From: Nocardioides gansuensis
GTDB taxonomy: Bacteria; Actinomycetota; Actinomycetes; Propionibacteriales; Nocardioidaceae
Length of the DNA stretch: 64,000 nucleotides
Direction of reading: 5' to 3'
Assembly: GCF_003076135.1 (NCBI RefSeq)
Contig: NZ_QDGZ01000001.1
Coordinates: forward strand, 62,001 to 126,000
Positions 27,099 through 35,884 of the stretch are shown one piece after another; position 1 is the stretch's first letter, and each line of letters opens with the position of its first letter. The notes below the pieces were generated by a model, which searched no databases, was not told the DNA's origin, and worked only from the letters and a program-made list of their open reading frames with translations. The position numbers and the translations under genes are program-made.

Positions 27099-28181
27099 TC
27101 ACTCGCCGCGGATGAACTTCTCCAGCTCCTCGCGGCCGTGCGAGTCCTCCATCTGCACCGGCGGGGACTTCATCAGGTACGCCGAGGCGGGGAGGATCGG
27201 GCCGCCGAGACCGCGGTCCTTGGCGATCTTCGCCGCGCGGACGGCGTCGATGATGATGCCCGCGGAGTTGGGGGAGTCCCACACCTCGAGCTTGTACTCC
27301 AGGCTGAGCGGGACGTCACCGAAGGCGCGGCCCTCGAGGCGGACGTAGGCCCACTTGCGGTCGTCGAGCCACGCCACGTAGTCGGACGGACCGATGTGCA
27401 CGTTGCGGCTGTCGATCTTGTCGGCCAGCTCGCCCGACAGGTTGGACGTGACGGCCTGGGTCTTGGAGACCTTCTTGGACTCCAGGCGCTCCCGCTCGAG
27501 CATGTTCTTGAAGTCCATGTTGCCGCCGACGTTGAGCTGGTAGGTGCGGTCCAGCGCGACGCCGCGGTCCTCGAACAGCTTCGCCATCACGCGGTGGGTG
27601 ATGGTGGCCCCCACCTGGCTCTTGATGTCGTCACCGACGATCGGGACGCCGGCGTCCTCGAACTTCTTCGCCCAGACCGGGTCGGAGGCGATGAAGACGG
27701 GCAGCGCGTTGACGAAGGCGACCTTCGCGTCGATGGCGCACTGGGCGTAGAACTTGTCGGCCTCCTCCGAGCCCACCGGCAAGTAGGAGACGAGCACGTC
27801 GACCTGCTTGTCCTTGAGCACCTGGACGACGTCGACCGGCTCGGCACCGGACTCCTCGATGGTCGCCCGGTAGTACTTGCCGAGGCCGTCGAGCGTCGGG
27901 CCGCGCTGCACCTCCACGCCGAGCGTCGGGACGTCGCAGATCTTGATCGTGTTGTTCTCCGAGGCGTTGATGGCCTCGGAGAGGTCCTTGCCGACCTTCT
28001 TGTCGTCGACGTCGAACGCGGCGACGAACTCCACGTCGCGGACGTGGTAGTCGCCGAACACGACGTGCATGAGACCAGGGACGGTGCCCGCCGGGTCGGC
28101 GTCCTTGTAGTAGGTCACGCCCTGGATGAGGGAGGTGGCGCAGTTGCCCACCCCCACGATTGCGACTCGTACGGAACCCAT
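27099..28181 (-). CDS. ino1: Inositol-3-phosphate synthase
   Basis: This 360-aa NAD-dependent enzyme converts glucose 6-phosphate to 1L-myo-inositol 1-phosphate, the precursor of phosphatidylinositol and mycothiol. The NAD site is [17 protein letters not shown]; conserved segments include [35 protein letters not shown] and [22 protein letters not shown]. The short actinobacterial form is about 360 aa, as here. It is 12 nt downstream of a PadR regulator, as with Rv0046c/Rv0047c. Confidence 0.96.
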   Translation of the reverse strand: MGSVRVAIVGVGNCATSLIQGVTYYKDADPAGTVPGLMHVVFGDYHVRDVEFVAAFDVDDKKVGKDLSEAINASENNTIKICDVPTLGVEVQRGPTLDGLGKYYRATIEESGAEPVDVVQVLKDKQVDVLVSYLPVGSEEADKFYAQCAIDAKVAFVNALPVFIASDPVWAKKFEDAGVPIVGDDIKSQVGATITHRVMAKLFEDRGVALDRTYQLNVGGNMDFKNMLERERLESKKVSKTQAVTSNLSGELADKIDSRNVHIGPSDYVAWLDDRKWAYVRLEGRAFGDVPLSLEYKLEVWDSPNSAGIIIDAVRAAKIAKDRGLGGPILPASAYLMKSPPVQMEDSHGREELEKFIRGE

Positions 28182-28193
28182 CGGGGTCTCCTT

Positions 28194-28772
28194 CTAGCTA
28201 CTCGGGTGCTGGTCGGTCTGGATGCCGGTATCGGCCGAGCCACGCTCGGCCTGGATGAGGTCGGAGAGCCAGCGCACCTCGCGCTCGACCGACTCCACCC
28301 CGTGCCGCTGGAGCTCTGCGGCGTAGCGGTTGACTTCTGCCTGCGTGCGCTCGAGCTCCTGCTGGACGCGCGTGAGGCGCTCCTGGAGGCGGGTGCGCCG
28401 CCCCTCGAGCACGCGGAGGCGGATCTCCATGTCGGTGCGCCCGAAGAAGGCGAACCGGATGTCGAAGTTGTCGTCCTCCCACGCCGTCGGGCCGACCTCG
28501 GACATCAGCCGCTCGAACTCGGCGTGCCCGGCCTCGGTCACCTGGTAGACGATCCGCGGCCGCCGGGTCACCGGAGTGGTCTCGGCTGTCTCCTCGATGA
28601 GACCGCCCCGGAGCATCTTCTTCAGCGCGGGATAGAGGGAGCCGTAGGACAGCACCCGCCCCCACCCCAGCATCAGGTTGAGACGCTTGCGCAGCTCGTA
28701 GCCGTGCATGGGTCCCTCGTGCAGCAGTCCGAGGACTGCCAGCTCGATGTTCTCACCACGACGACGTGCCAT
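28194..28772 (-). CDS. PadR family transcriptional regulator
   Basis: This 192-aa protein has the PadR winged helix at the N-terminus (NIELAVLGLLHEGPMHGYELRKRL, then SYGSLYPALKKMLRGGLI). A coiled-coil dimerisation domain follows (about 115-180, LRVLEGRRTRLQERLTRVQQELERTQAEV). It probably controls itself and ino1, with which it is co-transcribed. A perfect palindrome lies 6 bp before its ATG. The equivalent mycobacterial gene is Rv0047c. Confidence 0.93.
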   Translation of the reverse strand: MARRRGENIELAVLGLLHEGPMHGYELRKRLNLMLGWGRVLSYGSLYPALKKMLRGGLIEETAETTPVTRRPRIVYQVTEAGHAEFERLMSEVGPTAWEDDNFDIRFAFFGRTDMEIRLRVLEGRRTRLQERLTRVQQELERTQAEVNRYAAELQRHGVESVEREVRWLSDLIQAERGSADTGIQTDQHPSS

Positions 28773-28778
28773 ACGACC

Positions 28779-28791
28779 TATCGTAACGATA
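28779..28791. promoter_or_regulatory. Operator-like palindrome in the padR / ponA divergent region
   Basis: TATCGT-A-ACGATA is a perfect 13-bp palindrome 6 bp from the padR ATG and 77 bp from the ponA start. It is AT-rich for this genome. It probably binds the PadR dimer. Confidence 0.6.
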
Positions 28792-28868
28792 TATCCACCA
28801 CACGTGAACTCGTGGCGAACGAGTCGTGACTTCGGCTCGTCGGCGGGCGGCGCCGTACCCTAACGGCC

Positions 28869-31154
28869 GTGAGTGCGAAGCGAAGGGCCTCGGGCCCGGC
28901 CGTGACCCGGCGATCCACCCGGCCGCCCACGGGCCGCGAGCGCCTGGTCTCCTGGACCAGGCGACTGCTCGTGGTCAGCCTCGTCCTCTTCGTCGTGGGT
29001 GCGCTCGGCTTCTTCGTCCTCTACAAGGCGATCCCGATCCCGCAGGCCAACGAGGCCTTCAAGGCGCAGACGACGTTCGTCTACTACTCCGGCGGCAAGG
29101 ACCAGCTCGGCACCTACTACGACGAGCAGAACAGGGAGTCGATCCCGCTCTCCGAGATGCCGCAGACCGTCAAGGACGCGGTGGTGGCCTCGGAGAACCG
29201 CTCCTTCTGGACCGACCGCGGCATCGACCCCGTCGGCATCCTCCGCGCCGCGTTCAACAACGCCGGCGGCGGGCCGCGACAGGGCGCGTCGACGATCACC
29301 CAGCAGTACGTGAAGATCCTCTACCTGAGCAGCGAGACGACCTACAAGCGCAAGATCAAGGAAGCGGTCGTCGCGCTCAAGATCGTCCAGGAGATGAGCA
29401 AGCCCGAGATCCTCGAGGGCTACCTCAACACCATCTACTTCGGCCGCGGCGCCTACGGCATCCAGGCCGCCGCGAAGGCGTTCTTCGCCAAGGAGGCCAA
29501 GGACCTCAACCTCCGCGAGAGCGTCGTGCTGGCCAGCGTGCTCAACAACCCCTCGGGGATGGACCCGGAGAACGGCCGGGAGGCCCGGCAGGCGCTGCGC
29601 GAGCGTTACCACTACGTCATCGACGGCATGGCCGACATGGGCACCATCACCGCCCAGCAGGCCACCCGCGCGCACAAGCACCTTCCCGCGTTCCCCGAGG
29701 TCGAGCAGGAGAGCCAGTTCGGCGGTCAGCGCGGCCACGCCCTCCAGCTGGTCAAGAACGAGCTGCTCGCGACCGGCAAGTTCACCGAGGAGCAGATCAA
29801 CAGCGGAGGCCTGCGGATCACCACGACGCTGACCCCCAGGGCGATGGCCGCCGCGGAGCAGGGCGTGCTCGAGGCCAGGCCCGAGGGATTCGGCGACAAG
29901 GAGCTGCACGTCGGCGCGGCCACCGTCGAGGTGGGCACCGGCGCCCTGCGCGGCTTCTACGGCGGCCAGGACTACCTCGACTCCCAGATCAACTGGGCCG
30001 CCACCGGAGGCATGGCGGGGTCGACGATGAAGGGCTTCACCGTCGCCGCCGCCATCAAGGAGGGCTTCGAGCTCACCGACACCTTCGAGGGCAACTCGCC
30101 CTTCGAGTTCCCCGACGGGCTCGCGGTCCGCAACGAGGGCACCGGCACCGACGGCCTGGGCAACGACTACGGCTCGTCGGTCTCGATGCTCGACGCCCTC
30201 GAGGAGTCGATCAACACCGCCTTCGTCGACATGTCCGACTCGATGGACGACGGTCCGGAGAAGATCTACGAGATGGCCCGCGCCCTGGGCATCCCGGGAT
30301 CCGGGCCCTCGAAGAAGAATCCCGGCATCCCGCCACGGTCCGTCGACTTCTCGGCCGACGACGCCCTGGTCACCCTGGGCCGCGCCCGGGTCAGCCCCAT
30401 CAACATGGCCAACGCCTACGCCTCCTTGGCCGCCGGGGGCGAGCGCGCGAACGTCCACGTCGTCGAGCGGGTCGAGGACGCCGCCGGCGAGGTGCTCTAC
30501 TCCTGGAAGCAGTCCACCGAGCGGGTCCTCGACGAGGACATCGCCGCGGACACGACGTACGCCCTGCAGCAGGTGGTGGAGAGCGGCACGGGCCAGGCGG
30601 CGCTCGCCCTCGGCCGGCCCGCAGGGGGCAAGACCGGCACCGCGACCAACGACAAGGACGAGGTGTCCTCGGCCTGGTTCGCCGGCATCACCCCCCAGCT
30701 CGCCACCGCGGTGATGTACGTCCGCGGGGACGGCGACAACGGTCTCGACGGCTGGCTGCCGTCCTACTTCGGCGCGGACTACCCCGCCGACACCTGGACG
30801 GCGATCATGCAGCGGGTGATGGAGGGCTACGACATCGAGGAGTTCCCGCCGCCGGCGTACGTCGACGGCGAGGCCCCCGAGGAGGGTCACGAGTACGTGC
30901 CGCCGCCCCCGCCGCCCTCGACGTCGCAGCCGCAGCCGACGAGGAAGCCCAAGCCCAGCGCGACGGTCAAGCAGAAGCCGACCAAGACCCCGACGCCCAC
31001 GCCGACGGAGACCGTCACGCCGACGCCGACGGACACGCTGGTGCCGACGCCCACTCCGACTCCGACTCCGACGGAGCCGCAGTGCCCGCCCACCGGCTGC
31101 ACACCGCCGCCGTCGCCGTCGCCGACAGCCTCGCGAGTGCCGGCACGACGGTGA
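28869..31154 (+). CDS. ponA: Bifunctional penicillin-binding protein (GT51 transglycosylase / transpeptidase)
   Basis: This 761-aa class A PBP has a short basic cytoplasmic start and one membrane helix (about 31-54). The GT51 domain shows VASENRSFWTDRGIDPVGI, GASTITQQYVK and TIYFGRGAYGIQAAAKAFF. The transpeptidase domain has SxxK as STMK (Ser385), an SxN-like SIN, and KTG at about 588. A Pro/Thr repeat tail (about 680-761) ends the protein and probably spans the wall. The position after ino1/padR matches mycobacterial ponA1. It overlaps the next gene in GTGA. Confidence 0.96.
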   Translation: MSAKRRASGPAVTRRSTRPPTGRERLVSWTRRLLVVSLVLFVVGALGFFVLYKAIPIPQANEAFKAQTTFVYYSGGKDQLGTYYDEQNRESIPLSEMPQTVKDAVVASENRSFWTDRGIDPVGILRAAFNNAGGGPRQGASTITQQYVKILYLSSETTYKRKIKEAVVALKIVQEMSKPEILEGYLNTIYFGRGAYGIQAAAKAFFAKEAKDLNLRESVVLASVLNNPSGMDPENGREARQALRERYHYVIDGMADMGTITAQQATRAHKHLPAFPEVEQESQFGGQRGHALQLVKNELLATGKFTEEQINSGGLRITTTLTPRAMAAAEQGVLEARPEGFGDKELHVGAATVEVGTGALRGFYGGQDYLDSQINWAATGGMAGSTMKGFTVAAAIKEGFELTDTFEGNSPFEFPDGLAVRNEGTGTDGLGNDYGSSVSMLDALEESINTAFVDMSDSMDDGPEKIYEMARALGIPGSGPSKKNPGIPPRSVDFSADDALVTLGRARVSPINMANAYASLAAGGERANVHVVERVEDAAGEVLYSWKQSTERVLDEDIAADTTYALQQVVESGTGQAALALGRPAGGKTGTATNDKDEVSSAWFAGITPQLATAVMYVRGDGDNGLDGWLPSYFGADYPADTWTAIMQRVMEGYDIEEFPPPAYVDGEAPEEGHEYVPPPPPPSTSQPQPTRKPKPSATVKQKPTKTPTPTPTETVTPTPTDTLVPTPTPTPTPTEPQCPPTGCTPPPSPSPTASRVPARR

Positions 31155-32566
31155 CGGTCCAGCCGCCGCGCCGGGGGTCCCGGGCCAGCGACCCGGGACC
31201 GGTCTCCCCGACCCGGGACGACTCGCTCGTCCGCGGACTCAGCGAGGTGGTCGGCGGGCCCGTCGGCGAGCACGCGAGCCGCCACCCGTGGTGGTCGCCG
31301 CTGAGGGTCGTGCTGGTCGTGGCCGCGGTCGTGATGGCCGTCGGCATGCTGGGGAAGGCGCCGTGCACCGGCGGCCAGTGGCTCGTCGGGGACCAGCGGT
31401 TCACCGAGCTGTGCTGGAGCGACGTCGCCTCGACCTACACCGGCGCGGGCTACGCCGAGGGCATCTGGCCGTGGACGGAGGACGAGCAGATCCGCCTCCG
31501 CTACCCCGTCGGCACGCAGCCCGCACTCACGTCGTACGCCGCGTGGCTGGCGGCGCGGGTCACGCACTCCCTCTCGGGCTCTCCGGACCTTGCGGCGCGC
31601 TCGGCGCTGACCGTGGCGGAGGTGAGCGAGCGGCCCGAGGTCAAGCGGGAGGCGCGGCTCTTCACGGTCATCAACGGCCTGCTGCTCGCGGCGCTCGGGC
31701 TGCTGGCCGCCGCGGCGGTCACCCTGCTCGACCGGCGCCGCCCGTGGGACGGCGCGGCCTTCGCTGCCGCACCGCTGCTGGCGCTGGCGTGGCTGACCTC
31801 GTGGCAGCTCGCGGCGGCCGCCGGCGTGGCCGGCGCCCTGTGGGCGTGGTCGCGCGGCAGGCCCGCGCTCGCCGGGCTGTGCGTCGCGCTCGCCGCGTCG
31901 GTGTCGCTCCCGGCGGCCATGGTGCTCGTCGCGGTCGTCGGCGTCGCGGCCCGGGCGCGCCAGTGGCGCGACCTCGCCCTCGCGGTCGCGGCCGGAGTGG
32001 TTGCCTTCGTCGTCGTGCAGCTGCCCGCGTGGGCCACGGGCCCCTCGACCTGGCGCACCCACTGGTCCCAGGCGTGGGACTCCCGGCCCGAGATCGGCTC
32101 GGTCTGGCTGCTGGTGGAGCAGGTGCGCGACATCGAACTGCACCCGGCCGGCCTGACCCTGGCGCTGATGCTCGGCTACTCCGTCGCGCTCGTCGTCCTC
32201 GCCCTCCGCGCGCCGTCACCGCCCCGGCTGGCCCAGCTCGGGCTGCTCGCCGTCGCCGCGGCCCTGCTGCTCGGCGACGCCGGCTCCCCGTCGTACCCCC
32301 TCGTCCTGCTGCCGCTTGCCGCCGCGGCGGTGCCCCGCTGGCGCGACCTGCTGGTGTGGCAGGGCTGCGAGGTCTTCCACCTGGTGATGACCGGGTTCTA
32401 CCTGGGCGCCGAGCTCGCTCCGGGGGCCGGTGGCGACGCCAAGGCCTACTGGCTCGCGATCATCGTCCGGCTGATCGGGCTGCTGTGGCTCGTCGGTGTC
32501 GTGGTGCGCGACCTGTGGTGGCCGGCTCAGGAGACCACGACGGAGTCGAACGCCGTCGCGGTGTAG
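31151..32566 (+). CDS. Polytopic membrane protein, probable GT87-type polyprenyl-phosphate glycosyltransferase
   Basis: This 471-aa protein has about ten hydrophobic segments between residues 55 and 460. The segment after the first helix (LCWSDVASTYTGAGYAEGIWPW) and the large outer loop fit the GT-C/GT87 group of the Rv0051 type, which lies after ponA1 in mycobacteria. Such enzymes transfer sugars from polyprenyl-phosphate donors in the envelope. The start overlaps the ponA stop (GTGA); the 3' end overlaps the convergent racemase-like gene by 40 bp. Substrate is unknown. Confidence 0.82.
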   Translation: MTVQPPRRGSRASDPGPVSPTRDDSLVRGLSEVVGGPVGEHASRHPWWSPLRVVLVVAAVVMAVGMLGKAPCTGGQWLVGDQRFTELCWSDVASTYTGAGYAEGIWPWTEDEQIRLRYPVGTQPALTSYAAWLAARVTHSLSGSPDLAARSALTVAEVSERPEVKREARLFTVINGLLLAALGLLAAAAVTLLDRRRPWDGAAFAAAPLLALAWLTSWQLAAAAGVAGALWAWSRGRPALAGLCVALAASVSLPAAMVLVAVVGVAARARQWRDLALAVAAGVVAFVVVQLPAWATGPSTWRTHWSQAWDSRPEIGSVWLLVEQVRDIELHPAGLTLALMLGYSVALVVLALRAPSPPRLAQLGLLAVAAALLLGDAGSPSYPLVLLPLAAAAVPRWRDLLVWQGCEVFHLVMTGFYLGAELAPGAGGDAKAYWLAIIVRLIGLLWLVGVVVRDLWWPAQETTTESNAVAV

Positions 32567-33600
32567 CGCACCCGGACGTCGACCTCGTCGCCGACGGCGG
32601 GCACCCGCGCCCCCGCCGGCAGGAACAGCATCGACGCCTGCATGTGCGGCGGCTCGGCGAAGAGCCGCTGCGTGCCGTCGATGCTGAACGGCGAGCGCAC
32701 CAGGCCGACCGCGTCCAGGCCGCCGCGCGCCAGGGTGGCGGCGCGCGAGCGCAGCGACTGGTCGCCGGTCGGCGCCTCGAGGCCGATGCCGTGGGCGGTG
32801 CCGCCGCTGACGACCAGCAGGTGCCCCGCGCGGGGGGCGTGGCGGCCGCGGTAGCCGTAGAGGTCGCCGCGCTCGACCTGGTGCACGTCGAGGACGGTCG
32901 CGGTCACCTTCAGTGCGCCGCGCTCGCCCAGCCACAGGTCGGTGCCGATGCGCGGCCGGAAGGTGAAGTCCGGCCAGCCGGCGCGCAGCCGCTCCAGCTC
33001 GTCCGCGGTGAGGTGGCTGACGAAGACGGTGCGTGTCGGCAGCCCGGAGGCGACGACCTCGTTGACCAGGCGGTTGACCTCGCCGAGGTGGGAGGCGGTG
33101 TTGAGCGGGAGGTGTACGGCGACCCCGACGAGGCCGCGGATCCCCTGCTCGCCCAGGAGGGTCGCCGCAGCGGCGAGCTCGCGGCGCTGCATGCCGTGGC
33201 GGAGCATCGAGGTCAGCTGCTCGAGCACGAAGCGGGCCCCTGGCTGGTGGCCGGCCAGGGCGGCGACGTCGTCGAGCCGGCTGACGGTGTGCACGACGCG
33301 TGCGTCGTGCTGCTCCAGGGCGGGGCCGAACGGGCGCCACGGAGTGAGCACCAGGAGGTCGCCGGCGTAGCGCGTTGCCACCTCGGGCAGCTCGGAGTAG
33401 GTGCCGACGGCCATCAGGTCGAGCGCGGCGCCCGTCTCCTCGGCGTGGTCGGCCAGCCACTGGCAGCGCCGTGCCAGGCGACCGAGGCCGAAGCCGTAGC
33501 CGTTGCCCTTCGCGACGGGCACCAGGCCGGGCTGGGCGCGGGCGGTCTCGAGCAGGTGGCGGCGCCAGCAGTCGCCATCGACCGTGAGGACGAGGCTCAC
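32527..33600 (-). CDS. Alanine racemase-like PLP fold III enzyme
   Basis: This 357-aa protein has the PLP lysine segment VPVAKGNGYGFG (Lys31) and a TIM-barrel-like middle with RFVLEQLTSMLRHGM. A C-terminal beta domain contains GDLYGYRGRHAPRAGHLLVVSGGTAHGIG, where a catalytic Tyr would lie. The sequence is divergent from housekeeping Alr, which normally reads AVVKADAYGHG. It is coupled through a 30-codon ORF to a FemX gene, suggesting a role in wall peptide building. The GTG start has GGGGTGG upstream. Confidence 0.83.
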   Translation of the reverse strand: MSLVLTVDGDCWRRHLLETARAQPGLVPVAKGNGYGFGLGRLARRCQWLADHAEETGAALDLMAVGTYSELPEVATRYAGDLLVLTPWRPFGPALEQHDARVVHTVSRLDDVAALAGHQPGARFVLEQLTSMLRHGMQRRELAAAATLLGEQGIRGLVGVAVHLPLNTASHLGEVNRLVNEVVASGLPTRTVFVSHLTADELERLRAGWPDFTFRPRIGTDLWLGERGALKVTATVLDVHQVERGDLYGYRGRHAPRAGHLLVVSGGTAHGIGLEAPTGDQSLRSRAATLARGGLDAVGLVRSPFSIDGTQRLFAEPPHMQASMLFLPAGARVPAVGDEVDVRVRYTATAFDSVVVS

Positions 33601-33689
33601 TGTCCACCCCGATGGTCCCGCAGTTCGTCCGCGACCTTGCGGTCGGCGGGTGGGTGCGAGCCGATGCGGGCTCTCGCTTCGACCATCAT
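33597..33689 (-). CDS. 30-aa ORF coupled between the femX-like and racemase-like genes
   Basis: This ORF reads MMVEARARIGSHPPADRKVA and continues ten residues to GGQ. Its ATG (33689) overlaps the femX-like stop in ATGA and its TGA overlaps the racemase-like GTG in GTGA. It therefore fills the gap exactly, with 4-nt overlaps at both ends. I recognise no family. It may be a real small protein or a coupling device that carries ribosomes from one gene to the next. Too short for composition to decide. Confidence 0.5.
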   Translation of the reverse strand: MMVEARARIGSHPPADRKVADELRDHRGGQ

Positions 33690-34822
33690 GAGCGCCTCTT
33701 CATGTACACCTCGAACGCCTTGTAGAGCGCCCGGTTGAGCGGGAGGTCCCACTCGCCGACGTACTCCATCGCCTCGCCGCCCGTGCCGACCTTGAACTGG
33801 ATCAGCCCCACATGCGGGTCGTCGGCGTCGAGGGTCTCGGTGATGCCGCGCAGGTCGTAGACCTCAGCGCCCTGGGCGAGGGCGTCGCGGATCATCGCCC
33901 ACTGGATCGCGTTGGAGCCGCGCACCTCGCGCTTCTCGGTCGACGAGGCGCCGTAGGAGTACCAGGCGTGCGTGCCGACGCGGATGCCGATGGTGCTGGC
34001 CACCAGGTCGCCCCCGTGCCGGGCCAGCCAGAGCGAGATGCGCCCCTCCGCCTCGGCCGACAGCGCGTCGTACATCGTCTGGAAGTAGGAGAGCGGACGC
34101 GGGGTGAAGTGGTCGCGCTCGGCGGTGTGGGCGTAGAGGGCGTGGAAGTCGGCCAGGTCGTCGCGGGTGCCTCGGGTGACGTGGACGCCCTCCTTGTCGG
34201 CCTTCTTGATGTTGCGGCGCCAGAGCTGGTTCATGCCCTTGAGGACGTCGTCCTCCGACCGGGGCTTGCCGTCCTCGTCGACCAACGGGATCACGAAGTT
34301 GAACTGCGGCTGCCCGGCGGCGAAGCCGCCCTCGACGGCCTGCGGCCGCCAGCCGAGCTCGTGCAGCTGCGCGGCGACGGCCGCGCCGGTCCGGGTGCGC
34401 TCGAGAGGAGGTACGTCGCCCAGCCGGCGCACCGCCTCGTCCGCTACCCCGGCCTTGACCTGCTCGGCCGACCATCGACGGGTGACCACCGGCGGGCCCA
34501 TCCGCACCGCGAAGGCGCCCCTGGCCTCGAGGTGCGCCGCCATCGGTGCCAGCCACGCCGCGAGGTCGTCGGACTCCCAGTCGATCACGGGGCCCTCGGG
34601 GAGGTAGGCGAGGTAGCGCCTGACCTTCGGCAGCTGGCGGTAGAGGACGAGCGCACCGCCCACGAGGCGTTCGCCGCTGAACCAGCCGAGCGACTCGGCC
34701 CGCCACCCCGGCTTGACCGCCGCCCACGCCGGGGTCTGGAGGAAGCTGGCGGAGGACTGGCTCGCGATGAAGTCGCGGTGCTCATCGACGGAGATGGCCC
34801 GGACGGTCAGGGGAGTCGTCAC
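33686..34822 (-). CDS. FemX/FemAB-type peptidoglycan interpeptide bridge aminoacyltransferase
   Basis: This 378-aa protein with two GNAT-like halves uses aminoacyl-tRNA to attach the first bridge amino acid to lipid II. Visible markers are FLQTPAWAAVKPGWRAESLGWF, YLPEGPVIDWES, NQLWRRNIKKADKEGVHV and the C-terminal YDLRGITETLDADDPHVGLIQFKVG. Nocardioides walls usually contain LL-diaminopimelate with a glycine bridge, so glycine is the likely substrate; that is inference. It precedes the small ORF and racemase-like gene. Confidence 0.93.
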   Translation of the reverse strand: MTTPLTVRAISVDEHRDFIASQSSASFLQTPAWAAVKPGWRAESLGWFSGERLVGGALVLYRQLPKVRRYLAYLPEGPVIDWESDDLAAWLAPMAAHLEARGAFAVRMGPPVVTRRWSAEQVKAGVADEAVRRLGDVPPLERTRTGAAVAAQLHELGWRPQAVEGGFAAGQPQFNFVIPLVDEDGKPRSEDDVLKGMNQLWRRNIKKADKEGVHVTRGTRDDLADFHALYAHTAERDHFTPRPLSYFQTMYDALSAEAEGRISLWLARHGGDLVASTIGIRVGTHAWYSYGASSTEKREVRGSNAIQWAMIRDALAQGAEVYDLRGITETLDADDPHVGLIQFKVGTGGEAMEYVGEWDLPLNRALYKAFEVYMKRRS

Positions 34823-34867
34823 GGCCCCGAGGCTACACAGCGGGACTGTCGTCCCCGGACACGGAGG

Positions 34868-34904
34868 AGGGACCAGACAAGACCCCCGTCCCTGTCTGGT
34901 CCCT
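34868..34904. promoter_or_regulatory. 12-bp inverted repeat upstream of the femX-like gene
   Basis: AGGGACCAGACA (34868-34879) and its complement TGTCTGGTCCCT (34893-34904) flank 13 bp, 45 bp before the femX-like start. It could be an operator for that operon or a terminator for the nfo gene. A divergent copy of the genome repeat (34977-34996) lies next to it. Confidence 0.5.
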
Positions 34905-34997
34905 GCTCTCCCCCGCTATGACGCACCATGCCCTCGAACGGTTGCCCGCAAACCGCAAAATGTTCGCGAGCCGGATGGTCGAGCGGAGTCGAGACCC

Positions 34998-35792
34998 TCA
35001 GACGCGCTCGCGGAGCCAGGCGATGTCGGCGCCGTGGTCGGCGGCGCCGCCCGGCGTCTCGAGCATCACCGGGGCTCCTGCGTCGCGGACGACCGCGGCG
35101 AGCAGGTCGGGGTCGATCTGGCCGGCGCCCAGGTTGGCGTGCCGGTCGGCGCCCGAGTCGAACGCGTCGCGGCTGTCGTTGCAGTGCACCAGGTCGATGC
35201 GCCCCGTGATGGCCAGCACGTCGGCGACCACCGTCTCCAGCGCGTTGCCACCCGCGTGCGCGTGGCAGGTGTCCAGGCAGAAGCCGACCATCTCGGCCTG
35301 CTCGGCATTCTCGATGGCGGCCCACACGCCGGCGATGCGGTCGAGGTAGCGGGTCATGGCGTTGTCGCCGCCCGCGGTGTTCTCGATCAGCAGCGGGACC
35401 TTGAGGTCGGTCGCCTCGACGGCCTTGCGCCAGTTGTCGAAGCCCACCGCGGGGTCGTCGGCCTTGTTGACGTGGCCGCCGTGGACGATGAGGCCCTTCG
35501 CGCCGATCTCGGCGGCGGCGTCGACGTGCTGCTGGAGGAGCTTGCGGCTCGGGATGCGGATCCGGTTGTTCGTGGTGGCGACGTTGACGATGTACGGGGC
35601 GTGGACGTAGAGGTCGATGCCCGCGGCCTCGGCGTCGGCGCGCAGGGCGGCCGCGCCGCCGGCGTACCGGATCTCGGGCCCCTTGTAGCCCTGCGGGTCA
35701 CCGAGGAAGAACTGCACGTGCGAGGCGTTGCGGGCCTTGGCCTCGGCGATCGGGTCGGCCTGGTCGACGTGGGCGCCGATGCGGATGCTCAT
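34998..35792 (-). CDS. nfo: Endonuclease IV family AP endonuclease (Nfo-type)
   Basis: This 264-aa TIM-barrel protein of the AP2Ec family opens RIGAHVDQADPIAEA. Metal ligands of endonuclease IV can be followed: GGHVNK, LLIENTAGGDNAM, FCLDTCHAHAGG, HCNDSRDAFDSGADRHANLGAGQI and MLETPGG. It probably cuts DNA at abasic sites in base-excision repair. It is slightly shorter than E. coli Nfo (285 aa). Copies of the genome repeat lie immediately before its start and after its stop. Confidence 0.9.
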   Translation of the reverse strand: MSIRIGAHVDQADPIAEAKARNASHVQFFLGDPQGYKGPEIRYAGGAAALRADAEAAGIDLYVHAPYIVNVATTNNRIRIPSRKLLQQHVDAAAEIGAKGLIVHGGHVNKADDPAVGFDNWRKAVEATDLKVPLLIENTAGGDNAMTRYLDRIAGVWAAIENAEQAEMVGFCLDTCHAHAGGNALETVVADVLAITGRIDLVHCNDSRDAFDSGADRHANLGAGQIDPDLLAAVVRDAGAPVMLETPGGAADHGADIAWLRERV

Positions 35793-35806
35793 GACAGTCC
35801 TTCGGT

Positions 35807-35884
35807 GGTCGAGTAGCGAGCGCTGGCGATCTCGGAGGTCGAGTAGCGAGCGCTAGCGAGCGTATCGAGACCCGTATCGAGACC
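35807..35884. repeat. Tandem copies of the GGTCGAGTAGC / CGTATCGAGACC palindromic repeat
   Basis: A partial unit (35807-35829) is followed by a full 36-bp near-palindromic unit (35837-35872) and an extra right half CGTATCGAGACC (35873-35884). The last base touches the stop codon of the kinase gene. Related copies occur at 2742-2754, 34977-34996 and 38026-38078. They resemble REP-type elements and may act as terminators. Confidence 0.8.

Noticed and set aside
30900-31100. Short Thr-Pro repeats at the 3' end of ponA considered as a tandem DNA repeat
   Set aside because: They encode the usual low-complexity Pro/Thr tail of class A PBPs and drift at third positions.
28869-31150. Open frame upstream of and in frame with the GT87-like gene, inside ponA
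   Set aside because: It is the wrong frame of ponA; the GT87-like protein starts at the GTGA overlap.
33597-34822. FemX-like gene considered as a lysyl or leucyl transferase
   Set aside because: Lacks an MprF or tRNA-synthetase part; the two-GNAT FemAB layout is complete.
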